Source: Colias croceus
Lineage: Eukaryota; Arthropoda; Insecta; Lepidoptera; Pieridae
DNA: 64,000 nucleotides
Assembly (NCBI RefSeq): GCF_905220415.1
Contig: NC_059561.1
Location: 3,860,001 to 3,924,000, forward strand
Direction: 5' to 3'
Numbering within the stretch: the first letter of the stretch is position 1; each line of letters opens with the position of its first letter. The notes beneath the pieces were generated by a model. That model saw only the letters and a list, made by a program, of their open reading frames with translations, was not told where the DNA came from and did no database searches. Position numbers and translations under genes: made by a program. Below, in pieces: positions 52,788 to 64,000 of the stretch.

Positions 52788-54887
52788 TATACTATATACA
52801 ACAAAACGCTCAACGCAGAACATTCCAGCATTTTCTACACACATTCTATTTCCAGTCAGTGAGTAGAAAGATAACATCCAAGTGTTAACAAACGGGGAAG
52901 TTGTGAACTATCGGACGCAATAAATACAAGTTAGTGTAAAGCCTTCTAGCGAAGAGTTCGAGCTGGTATTGTGGAGTTTAAATCTTTGATTTAGTAAAGT
53001 TAATGCGGGTGAGACAGGTTTTTTTAAGTTTTGAATTAAAAACGGTGTGAAAGTGTCTAAGAAGTAGAATTCTCTCTATGATTTTTAATCATTCTCATTT
53101 CTGTCCAGTTGTTACATAAAATACAGGGACCAACTGTTACATAAAAAAGTGAAATGGTATTAGGAATGAAGACAAAGTTATAAGGATGACATTAATTACT
53201 ATGAGCAACATCCTTAAAGAATACAAGCCTATTTTATAACATTGGATATAAGATTGATTTAATAATGTGATAACTTAATCAGTCTTGTGTTTAGTTTAGT
53301 TTAGGGTATTGATTACAAAATTACGATTTATTCGGAAGAACTTAATTTGAAAATATTCCTTATACAAGTTGTGGTCAGTAAAAACAAAGCTAACCGAACA
53401 TTGAATATTGAAACTAGACCCTAATTGTCCAATAAAAGTGCATTACCCACTCGACTGTACAAGTTTGAAACATTTATCATTAGACTGCACCAATTCTGGG
53501 CACGTAGGTACCTATATGTGAGCATAAATCTCCTTACATTCGAAGCTGAAGCACACTGCATGTACAGTTGTCCACATAAGCGAATTTAAGCAAATTTCCT
53601 CGTTCAACCGAACGGCTGAATGAATATTCAAAGTTACCTCTAACGTATGACATTCTGTAGCGTTACAGTTTCACTGTACGTTTGACCAGTAAAAGTTGCC
53701 GAAATTACGGTCACTCTTTGGAATAGTTCGGAATTTAGGGTGATTCTTTTAAAATATAGGTTTAGAAACGCAGTTCTTTGTTTGAGATTATAGGATATTT
53801 ATGTCTGAATATTCGTCACTAATTTTTTAGCCCAATTTTTTCTAGCTTCATAACTTGTATACATAATATATTAAAACTTTACACATGTTAGTGTAACTGT
53901 TGAAAAAATATTACAGAAATAATATGTTTTCTAACACAATTTTATGCATTTAAATAATCAAATTGTATTTGTGATGTCAAATTGAATGAAAAAAAATATC
54001 ACGTGCTATTTTTTATTCCTAAAGTTAAAAAAAATCAATATTAAAACGTATATTTACACCTAAAATACCTAACGGACCATTCTCCACACGTTATTCAGCC
54101 TACAATCCCGAAAATACTTGAAAAGGGAACATTTTCTTCAACATTTTAACAATAGCGAACGAATCTTCATTGTTCGAACTTACATAGTACTGTAATCAAC
54201 ACCCACTTTACGCTATACACGGTCGAAGTAGGTTAAAAGCAAGTTGCATTAAGGTGTACAGTGTACTTTTTATAATGGGCGGATTATAATAAGCGGTGTA
54301 TCGAATGTGTCATTTTGTAAGCGAATTTTAGCTTCATATTTTTCAGAGGTATAATGATATTAAGCTACCTGGTTGGATGAAGATTATGTCTTAAAAATAG
54401 TGCTTTGCAGTTTTATTTTTAAACGTAAAAATTGTGTGCTGTTTGTCTTTTTGCACGTAGCAACGAAGGGATTTTATGATATGATTTTTGTGTCTGGAGA
54501 TAGTTAGAGAAAGAGAGTGACCTACTAGGCTTGTTACCGTGGTGGTAACGTTGTTTCCTTTGACTACGCGGGCGAAGCAGCAAGCGGAAATCAAGTATAA
54601 AGATACTACTATTATAAATCGATAGTTTGTTAGGCTGAAGGGATTTAAATTTGTTACTCTTTCACGCAAGAGCGGTTAATCGGATCTGCATATAATTTTG
54701 GCACAAGCCTAGGTTATAATATTATACCTAGTGTACTCTTTATTCTATTACCAAGCAAAGCTTTGGACTGTAACTAGTATAGTATGTTTTAGTCAGCCTC
54801 TTCTTTTCATTGGAGTGAATAATCTAACACTTCGAATAATTCGAAAGAAATCGAGTGATAAGAAACCAAACTATTTATAATATATGT
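52788..54887. other. Gene-free stretch
   Basis: No exon is supported. A decayed Helitron-like trace (TACGCGGGCGAAGCAGCAAG) lies at about 54552-54575. The 92-codon minus frame at 54391-54669 spans that trace. Confidence 0.5.
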
Positions 54888-55126
54888 TAACAAGATTTCC
54901 GCCCGCGGCTTCGCCCGCGTTTGCAAAGGAAAACCCGCATAGTTCCCGTTCCCGTGGGATTTCCGGGATAAAACTATCCTATGTGTTAATCCAAGTTACC
55001 CTCTATATGTGTGCTAAATTTCATTGTAATCGGTTCTGTAGTTTTTACGTGAAAGAGTAACAAACATCCATACATCCATACATCCATACATCCATACTTA
55101 CAAACTTTCGCCCTTATAATATATTA
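54888..55126 (-). mobile_element. Helitron-like element (type 4) with internal 8-bp tandem repeat
   Basis: Its minus-strand end is ACGCGGGCGAAGCCGCGGGC. It contains TCCCGGAAATCCCACGGGAA, ACCGATTACAATGAAATTTA and ACGTAAAAACTACAG. An array of four CATCCATA units lies at about 55067-55098. It abuts the GATTA microsatellite. Confidence 0.75.
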
Positions 55127-55186
55127 GATATTAGATTAGATTAGATTAGATTAGATTAGATTAGATATTAGATATTAGATATTAAT
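55125..55186. repeat. Microsatellite (GATTA)n and GATATTA units
   Basis: About six GATTA units flanked by GATATTA repeats at the 5' end of the Helitron-like element. Confidence 0.9.
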
Positions 55187-56589
55187 TCACAAATATTGGA
55201 GTATGTATTTTTTTATGTTTCACATAAAACCTCGTTCTACATTATTATTCCTTTTATAGCATATAATTGAAATATGAGCGCCGAGCGAAGTTTATCTTTC
55301 ATTAAAAAAAAATGCTACATTACTACAAGCATTTCTACAAGCTTTAAAAATTGTTAACTTAAATATAAATATTTTATTATTGAATTAACACAATAGAAAC
55401 ATAATATACATAATAATTTAAATGCTAAAGTGTTATAAACCAAACTCCAAAACGATTTACCCCAAATTTTTTTTGTGTAAATTCCGTAATTCTTACTAGG
55501 TATGTTTGTAATATTATGTTGTATTATTTAATAAAAGATTTAATAGTATTAGGTCAGTTAGTTATACACTTAGTTATACATACAATTTGACACTGATTTC
55601 CTCCGACAGGCATATCAAAGCATAGCTTCGTGCAAGGAACGTAACTCCTTTGTTGTTGTTTTGCTTTGTCCATTATATTATTACTATAGAGTATCTAAGA
55701 CATTTCGGAAGCCCAGTTGAATTTACAACACCATTGTGTTTCAAATTGGAATTAAATTAATGTTGTTTAATTACCGTAAACGCTTATAGTTCGTTATATA
55801 GCTTCTGATTCAAGGCTGTGTTAGTACAAACTTAATATTATTATAGTTAAAAATAATATACATAGAATCGAATTGTCTTGTATGTAATATATCTATGCAA
55901 TAAACTTTTTAAATGCGGTTTTATTCATGTCATTAACATACAGGGTTTTCTTTGTAATAGCTACGTATATCATGCTATGAACTTTAAAATCAACTATTAA
56001 CCGAAGTTATGTTACCTCAGTGTATAACTATGTGGATATAGAATTCGATACTTCAGAGAAACCCATTATAGCGGGTCAGACGTCGGAGCACTAAGGAAAC
56101 TTTATCTGAAGTGTTAACAAAACTCCAACACATAAGACTTAAAAATATTCTAGAATTAGACCTCAATAATAGTTGCCTTACAAAGTGATAGATGATTTAG
56201 ACTCAAATGTTTAATAGTCTTAACTAATAGTTATTTAATAAAGTTAAAAATGATATTTTAATGAAACGAGAACCGCCTTTCTGGATTTTGTCTACGTACA
56301 ATTTTTATTAAACCCAGTAACTCTACAGATACATTTATCAGTGATACGTGTGGTTATACCTAATAAAAGAAAGCTAAGAATTTCAAAATGAAATACTAAA
56401 TCACCTCAATTCACAAACATACATCAACGAAACGATAACGTTCATTAGTACAAAGTGGTTCAATAAAAAGAGCCAAAATTGCCATCATCCTGATTTAGGT
56501 TGAATGTAGCAATTCGCAAACGATGACTCAACTTCTGTAGCTATATGCGAAGTGTGTAAACGTTACATACGTTGTGGTGTAAGTTACAA

Positions 56590-56765
56590 GAGTTTGGAAC
56601 TTTACAATGGGCAGTGTTGGGCGAGTAGAGGCAATCGCGATAGTGGGCCTAAATGTCAATGATTGGCCATCATTGTAGATGTTTATTCGTGATCGCCGTA
56701 GTGCAAATAACGACGATTATTTTTTGGCCTAATGTTGTCGATTGTGAAGAGGATTCATAAGTGTA
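56590..56765 (-). repeat. Dispersed repeat, pair of 20880-20985
   Basis: CAATGGGCAGTGTTGGGCGA, GCGATAGTGGGCCTAAATGT, CAATGATTGGCCATCATTG and, further on, GTCGATTGTGAAGAGG. The first part corresponds to 20880-20985 reversed. Confidence 0.55.
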
Positions 56766-58971
56766 TGTAATCATTCTTTATCTTGTTTTTGTTTGTTGTC
56801 ATTGGTCTTTGGTAACGTAATTATATTATTATTTAAAGAGAAACGTACTTTTTAATATCGACGGGTCCGTTCTTATAAAAATATTTCACCGTGCGTATCG
56901 CCATAACTTCTCTATACATTTTCATAACTTCTCATTCATATCTTTTTTACATTCTACTATTTAGTATTGACGACAAATGCCCCGTTTTACTATCATAAAA
57001 TCTCGTTTTAAGTCGCGTTTCAATATTACCTAAACTCTGAACAGAAACGTTCCACCTTTCACGCGCCTCACAAAAGAACCGTATCGCTGTCACTCCTTAC
57101 TCAAACGGCACGTAGGCAAATTCTCCAGATCGCTCACAGGAGACAGCGGGCTTCCGATTCTTTCTCCTTTACAAAATAGCTGCTATCACTCGCAACGTAC
57201 ACCCCAGAGTGAATACGCTTCATAAAATATATCAGATTCCTCTGAATGCCATGAATGAACCAATTCCGTAAATAGAGTTAGTGAATCTTGTTATGTTGAG
57301 TTTATTACGTTCCAAAAAGTGGCTTTGTATTCGAGACGTGTTTCAGATTTCAACTGAAGGTGATTTACATACGTTTATCTGTAAAATCGTTGTAAAATTC
57401 AATATTGATTTACAAGAATGGGATAGTTTTACCTAGTTATTATATTTTTGATGATATCTTTTGCTAGACTTTTATATTTACTCTGTAGTTCGATTAGAAA
57501 GCAGTGGTTTATGAGCTTTTAACAAAGAAGATAATAGAACATTTTTTGACAATATGCTGATTATAGTAAACTGTAAAGTATTCATAAGCTTATTTTTAGA
57601 GAATAGACTTAATATTATTTTAAGTATTGTGACACATGGCATCATTCATAAAAATTTATTAGTATAATCAATATACGATAAGACTATTATAGTCTCTAGT
57701 CATATGATATATATAATTATTATAATATCTACCTATCGATTCCCATCAAGATATTATATTGATAGTGCCATGAACATTGCACAGTTCACGTTACCACCGT
57801 TTCATAAACCTCTCAATTCGTTGCGTATTTTTTACAGCATACTATGCAAAACAAAATGAAACATTACTTGAAATCATTGAAACTGATTCACAATTCATTT
57901 CGAATGTTTTACCGAAACGTCCGACAAAGTATATACGGAAAAAATTGTAGCAATCCAATACAATGCTATTAAATACGTCGCTTTAACTGAATGCTTCGAA
58001 TTTCTGTTTATTCATCGTAAACAGTTCCCGAAACCCAAGTGCAAAATGGGAATAAGAATCTTTATCCTGGATAACAGGTACCCATAAAACATACTAAGCC
58101 TCTGTCAGGCTTCCAGAAAATTCCATTCTTTGTGTTTTCTATCTGAGTAAACAGATACAAGGTCGGCGATATCATGATTTTTCTAGACCGTAATAAAATT
58201 CCAGTTTTCCCTTTATGGGCTTATTGTAATATTGTCACATATATATTATCAATAGGTGTAATAGACTGGTGTTGGCTGCGTTTTATATAAATAAGTACAC
58301 ATATATCTGAATAAGTTTCAAACTTCACATTATTTTCTTTCCTTCTTACATCGATATCTTTACGTGTCTATAGTAACGAATTACTTTAACAGTAATTGGA
58401 CATAAACATTTTATTTAACTCAAAGCTGTGTTTGTAATAAAAATTAGTACAAGTACAAAATGTATTGTATAGAGAGACATGCACGTAACATTGCTATATA
58501 CATAACTGTTTAATTATTAGGGATGAAACAATAAGAAATTTACGACATGATTTGCAGCAAAACTGAACATTAAGTAAACAAAATATAATAATAAAAAGTT
58601 AAATAAATAAATATGAGTGTGTCGATTTTATACGTAATATAAACCTCAAAAAATTACACCTCCCTTTCTATAAAATAGACCTATATACTACCGCTATAAC
58701 AAACTACCTCTACACTCAAATTTCCGACCGTGTCTAGCTGAATTACTAAACCTACGTTACTTTATTAATATGGACCGGAATCTCATTGAATGGGTTTCTA
58801 AGCTCCTCTGAATTTAAACGAATTCCTATGATCAAGCGAACACTTTATCTATGTGAACAAAACCACTGGGAATATTGATTACTAACGGTGCGCCCCGGTT
58901 TTGCCCGTAGTACATATAATATAGGTAATTGTATGCAGGGACCATGTTATCATATAATTACGTAATAATAT

Positions 58972-59146
58972 CTAACGGTGAAGGAATATATCGTGAAAAA
59001 ATCGACATCTCAGAAATCAAAAGTTCGACGACATGTGACATCCGCCAACCTGCACTTGGCCAGCGTGGTGGATTATGGCCTATACCCTCATAGGAGGCTC
59101 GTGTCGCAGCAGTTATAGAAACGTATATTAGCTGATAACGACGTCA
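58972..59146 (+). repeat. Decayed LINE/SINE-type 3' tail
   Basis: CCAGCGTGGTGGATTATGGC, CTCATAGGAGGCTCGTGTC and GCAGCAGT match 4271-4425. The terminal GATGAT run is degraded to GATAACGACG. Confidence 0.55.
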
Positions 59147-60309
59147 ATAATTTCAAGTTTAAATATTTTTTGAAATCGATCCAATAGGGTTTAGCGTGTA
59201 CAAACAAATTCTTCACACATACATAATAATATTCGTAGAGATATAGATTGTACATGTGTGCGTTAATTTAGTTTTGATCAATAGCTGTGTTGTTTTGCTA
59301 TTCTAGCTTTTGTCTTTGTTAATTCGCTTTTAATTATAACTGAATTATTAGTACGGTGTTGTCACATTGTTCATTATCATAAAGCCTAACAGTAATTAAA
59401 TGTATTAGCACAGACTAATAATAATATACTACGTAGTATTAGTAATAATTGTTTAGTTGTTATTTTAATCAGTTTAGACGATTTGCGTTATTTCTAGGCC
59501 TTTTTTATATATCATCTTAACTTCAGGATAACTGGTAAGGTCTAAATTAAACTTTTTGAAAAGCTTATATGAACCGACAACCGTCATAAAATTCGTAGTT
59601 TATTATTTTGATTTCAGTGCAAGTTAAGGCAACTACATTGTGTTAAAATTACATCTTTAATTCATTAAATATGTCATCTCTCTATACTAATTAAAATACG
59701 CTTTTGTCCCGTCTTTATCAACATTAACCACCGCCCTGGAAGTAAAAGATTCTAGAATCTACAAACCTACAAAAAACCTTGTTATTAATCTTTTCAAATC
59801 ATTACAATTGTACAAAATTATGTACCCAATTACCATCTTCTGTATTAGGTATATTATAAAGATAACCAAAATCATCTTCAATGTCACACATACCAAAATA
59901 CGCAAACCAAACATTCCGAAATACATAATATTATGTACACCAATTAATAGTTTACGTACACACTAAGCCCAAAACAAATTTATCAACATTAAATTCATAA
60001 TCCGCACATGAGCACATAAGTTAGTGAGCAAATTACCACAGACGCAAGTGCCAATTTCACTGAAGTTAGACTATATTTATTTTGGCAACCTTATTGTTGT
60101 ATTGTTGAATTATTTTATGCACTATTGCCAAGATTATTTTGTTATCTAGATGACACTGTTATGCGAGACATTTTTTAAATGTTATTCTATTTTTCATCTT
60201 TAGTAAGGGTGCAATTATAAAATCGTTAGTTTTAAATATTAACAAAAAAGATAATTTAATTGGTTTATGATTAAAATGATATAATGCTTCTTACTTACTA
60301 AGCTGTCAA

Positions 60310-60504
60310 TCTATACTAATATTATAAAGCTGAAGAGTTTGTTTGTTTGTTTGAACGCGCTAATCTCGGAAACTACTGATCCGATTTGAAAAATTCTTTC
60401 GGTGTTAGATAGCTCATTTATTGAGGAAGGCTATAAGCTATATATCATCACGCTACGACCAACGGGAGAGGAGTCACGGGGGTGAAATCGCGCGGAGCAG
60501 CTAG
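60310..60504 (+). mobile_element. Helitron-like non-autonomous element (type 2, good copy)
   Basis: TCTATACTAATATTATAAAG start, TTTGTTTGTTTGTTTGAACG, ATCCGATTTGAAAAATTCTT, GAGTCACGGGGGTGAAATC, GCGCGGAGCAG and CTAG at 60501-60504. Confidence 0.85.
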
Positions 60505-62150
60505 TAATAATTATCAGTAAACACAACTTTTAGGACATTATATTTTGTTTACAATCATTTTACAATGCATCAATTTGAAAACAACTTTTACATAGTAATA
60601 TAAATAATAATATTAGTACGTAAGTAATTTCAATATTATTTCGAAATTAACTGGTTTGTTACTTTACCCTCGATCTAATCATTCAGGCGTAAAATTCCAC
60701 ATAAAGACATGTCCCTATAAATCCACATTGATATTTTGTTTTAAGCAAAAGAATACAAAGACAATATTATGACGATTATAGACGATGCACTTGAAAAAAC
60801 AGCTACTCGTGTAGAGCTCGTATATTTTATGTTTATTTTCTCAATCTTATGATAGAAATTCAATTAAAATAACGAATAGAACTAATTACGTAGAGCATTC
60901 TTAATGAATTTTAATAATGATACTTGCAATATGGTATACGAATAGTATAAATTAGTTTGGTCAAAAAAGTAGAAGATATAATATTTTGTCGAAAGTCGCT
61001 TGTTTTGAATGACATTTTTAAACATAGTTCATGAACTCATATGATTATTAGCATTATAGGCTGATTTTTTATCTATTATAATAAAGGAATAGTTATTTTT
61101 AATCCACTTATTTGTGTGGTTATCAAGTACCTAAACGTTTCTTTCATACAATAATTCGTAATAAAATTCTCATAAGTAGATAATTTTGCACTATAAACAT
61201 TTAAAGACCTAACAATAACATAAACATACATACATACATACCTTTTCACAGCATTTAAAAATACAATATCAAAGGTAATCCCAGAATAAACCTTTAAATG
61301 GGAGCTAAATAGAAGGTAAGATTGCTATCCTATGTAAACAGTGATCATTCTAAAAAGGGTGTGCGGATCACCAAACTTAACCATTAGACCCTTTTAATCC
61401 TAAGTAAAGTTACTTTATAGCTGAACAACGAACTGAGCGTGGATGGCATATTAATTTCTTCAATAATTTGTACTATTTTTGATGTATTTTGTACTGTTTA
61501 TGACGATTGAAATGCGTCTTAAATAACAACTTAGTATGAATACTGCAGCGCTTGATGAATATATAAGAGACGCTAGTACCTAGGTATATTAAAAATGTAA
61601 AAAATGGGTAAAGTAAAGCAGAGCATGGCATCTTTAATGTAAAAGGGGCTTTATGTAAAAGCATTCCTGCACAAATTTGAAGAATTCAGAATTATTGAAG
61701 AATCCTTCTGATATGAGGAACATAAATTCTCTCTACCCCTTTATATTTAACGTATTTTATACCTTTCACAATATAAATATATAACTAGCTTCTAAACGCA
61801 ACTACTGTTGTATTTTAAAATCAATTTCTTTGCTAGTTTCGATCCGTCCGATTCGATCAATTATTACGTGAAAGAACAATAAACGTTCCATACAGCCTCA
61901 AAAAACACGCATTTCCAGAAAGATAATATTGATTCATAATTAACAAGTACATCCTTAAAAGTCAGAATTAAATAAAACACAAAAAGTAAAGTTCCTCCAA
62001 TATCTTGCCATAAACATCAAATACTTATACGAAAGAACGAAACCCAAATAAGCAAACAGACCATACGTTCGAAATTGCTCACTAAATGAATAACCCCCAT
62101 CAAACTGACTGAACTTAGTGATAAGCTTTTATACCCAATTCAAACTTACA
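60505..62150. other. Gene-free stretch
   Basis: A weak Helitron-like trace at about 61784-61910 (CTAG, ATCCGTCCGATTCGATCAAT, ACGTGAAAGAACAATAAACG). CATA microsatellite at about 61227-61241. No coding support. Confidence 0.5.
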
Positions 62151-62483
62151 ACTAAACCATAGTATAAAGATAACAAGTAGGCCGACTCCCGGCGTTTATG
62201 AGCGCACGCTACCTAAACTCGCGAGGCACAGGGTTGTTACTTGTCAAGTTGATATTTTAAATAATTATATAAAAAAAACACCGACCGCTCACAGCAATGG
62301 CGCGGCCCTCACAAGAACCACAGAACGTTCCATGAGAAGGAGCCGAGCGGCGTTGTGTGCGTGCGTCAAGCTTGTCTACGTACATGAATGGGGGGACTGG
62401 TCCGGCGCTCCGCGTTATGTACGCGGCGCGATGTACCATTGTTCGAAGATAACTTACTTGTTATCTTTATACTATGACTAAAC
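62151..62483. mobile_element. GC-rich 319-bp element with perfect 22-bp inverted ends and 7-bp direct repeats
   Basis: Positions 62158-62179 (CATAGTATAAAGATAACAAG then TA) are perfectly reverse-complemented at 62455-62476. ACTAAAC at 62151-62157 and 62477-62483 is a 7-bp direct repeat, as expected of a target-site duplication. The 275-bp interior is much more GC-rich than its flanks except for an AT-rich middle (about 62254-62277). The minus strand has a 60-codon frame (62257-62439) with no family resemblance. The right end has a further GATAAC-TTACTT-GTTATC hairpin. The superfamily is unclear; target duplications of 6-8 bp occur in Dada, hAT and P elements. Confidence 0.75.
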
Positions 62484-64000
62484 GGACTGTCCTGCCTTGG
62501 CAGAGATTCAAGTGGGTGTCGACTTTTTTGGCCCAATTACGTAGCCTTGAAATTATTCAGTAGACATCCCGTATCTACTATACTGATCTCGCAATTTTGT
62601 AATATTTGGCACTTGTGTTTCCTTTCTTGTTAAGTAGGTTTCGTTTTACAAAAGAGAGTAGTGTAGGTAGAGGTTTAATTTTACATGATACTGTGTAGCT
62701 GATTTTTAAATTTGAGATGGTTTTGTTGTTCAGTGCTTGGTAATTTCGGAGGGAGATAGTTACGAAGATACGCTTGGATATGTTTTAAATATACATTTTC
62801 TAATGTACTCAATTTTTGCTTTATTTTTACTTTGTTGTGTGTTTCATACAATTTATTAGTTGTGTTTAATTTTCGCTACTATAAATTTTCTATAAGAATA
62901 CGTTTTAATTCTTAATGCTTATGAAGATTTCCTTTTGTTTAGATTTTTACAAATATGTATGGGTTGGTTGAACTATAGGATTTTTTTGAGTTATTTGCAC
63001 TTGAATTATATCTCTACCAACTAATTTGTACCGATATCTTGATATGAAAGCCTGTATTACATTATGTTTAGTGAATTATCCTTTTCAATGGTCAGAATAA
63101 CACCGAAATCCCAATTATAAAGAAAACAATTCCAATGTAGCACTATCTCTAAGACCCGTTGTAATAAAGAACACTGAATCTCCTTAAAACGTGTTCCAAT
63201 AAAACATTTCCAAAGAGAATCGTAATTAGTAAGCCCGGTCTCCTGATGAATTGTGGGCCAAATGAACAACGACAATAATACCTTTATACAGTAATTATCG
63301 AATAATCAAGAGAGACATCGGTAAAATAATGGGGACATACCACCGTGGGAGAGGGATGGAGATATGGAAAATGTATCTTGCATCCTTGTCGCATTGTAAA
63401 ATATGTAATTGAAACGTGATAAAATATGGCGCTTTTGAACGAAATTGCCGGGAAATAAAAATGTATTTAATAATTTTAAAGACGAAAATTCTTTGTATAT
63501 ATTTTGCTTATTAATATGTTTTATGAATTCCACTTATCATGTTATTACCTATTTATTTTTAATCTATAAGTTATATCATGTTATGTATTGACTCATTTAT
63601 CTAACAGTTTACAAACAGCATTTTTAAATTATTCAACTAATTTAATTATTTGTTTTATCCTATAATATAACGTACTATGGCGGTACATTTTTTAATGTAT
63701 TTTAAATTATGATTGTTTAAAAACACACAAGAGATGTGCTCCACCCTGTATAATTAATTTATTAATAAATAAAGCATGACATGATTAACAAGTATGCATT
63801 TATTATGTAAACAGCTGCTGTAAGCTGCATGCCTATACTGTAATATACATTTACAATTATTGTAAGCAAGCATATCTTAATCAAACTGTAAATTATTTGA
63901 ATTATTGTCCAAAATATAACTTATTAATGTGGGATTTTTTATGGCTAAGTATATGATCAAAATGATTGATGTTATTCCTACATAATATTATGAACTACTA
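62484..64000. other. Gene-free stretch
   Basis: AT-rich DNA with no recognisable exon, RNA gene or repeat. The minus frames at 63057-63275 and 63306-63533 lack support. CCACCCTGTATA near 63742 is a possible trace of a GGGTG-ended transposon. Confidence 0.5.

Larger units (their letters stand above)
55187..60309. other. Gene-free stretch
   Basis: No exon with splice context was found. The patch at 57030-57230 is less AT-rich and non-repetitive; its minus strand has a 29-codon frame from an ATG near 57222 to a possible donor, without a signal peptide. Old repeats lie at 56590-56765, 58880-58925 (a trace of a Helitron-like end) and 58972-59146. Confidence 0.45.

Noticed and set aside
54391..54669. 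92-codon minus-strand frame
   Set aside because: It crosses a decayed Helitron-like end (GCGGGCGAAGC) and has no protein-like motif.
57030..57230. Minus-strand exon starting at an ATG near 57222 as Beat exon 1
   Set aside because: The 29-residue peptide is charged, not a signal peptide, and no acceptor/donor phase agrees with Beat exon 1.
62257..62439. Minus-strand 60-codon frame as the missing Beat signal-peptide exon
   Set aside because: A shorter ATG frame inside reaches a GTGAGC donor, but the peptide is not a signal sequence. The phase (2) does not match the Beat exon 1 acceptor phase (1). The segment also lies within an inverted-repeat element.

Overview
The window looks like nuclear DNA of a moth or butterfly (Lepidoptera). 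It is strongly AT-rich and intron/exon-structured. It is crowded with short non-autonomous repeats whose ends match lepidopteran families: Helitron-like elements ending in CTAG after a GGGCGAAGCCG hairpin, tRNA-derived SINEs, TTAA-flanked miniature transposons, and LINE 3' tails with a conserved stem-loop. There are no operons, bacterial genes or CRISPR arrays.

The one well-supported host gene lies on the minus strand between 34666 and 20264. It is a beaten-path (Beat) family immunoglobulin protein. Six coding exons (34666-34458, 33698-33563, 25858-25725, 22915-22800, 21179-21076, 20358-20264) join in frame at clean GT/AG boundaries. They give 263 residues from the first Ig domain to a stop codon, with the signal-peptide exon(s) missing from what I can identify. 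Motifs in the first Ig domain suggest the Beat-V subfamily. The introns hold SINEs, Helitron-like copies and several foldback elements. A 64-bp piece of the first Ig exon is duplicated inside the following intron.

Layout: 1-8.7 kb is gene-poor DNA with Helitron-like copies. 8.8-9.9 kb holds a weak plus-strand two-exon candidate. 10-20 kb is intergenic, with many Helitron-like copies and a TTAA-flanked MITE. 20.26-34.67 kb is the beat gene. 34.7-64 kb is probably upstream intron or intergenic DNA. It holds one isolated GC-rich candidate exon (44.8 kb), a 5'-truncated LINE with an intact reverse-transcriptase reading frame (46.0-47.5 kb, minus), a foldback element with GGGTGTCCC ends (47.76-48.14 kb), and a GC-rich 319-bp element with perfect 22-bp inverted ends and 7-bp direct repeats (62.15-62.48 kb).

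The most interesting items are the partial Ig-exon duplication, the 62.2-kb GC-rich inverted-repeat element, the pair of near-identical MITEs flanking beat exon 3, and the 39-bp palindrome inside a TTAA-type MITE. I found no convincing new multi-gene system. All calls come from reading the sequence; no database search was run.
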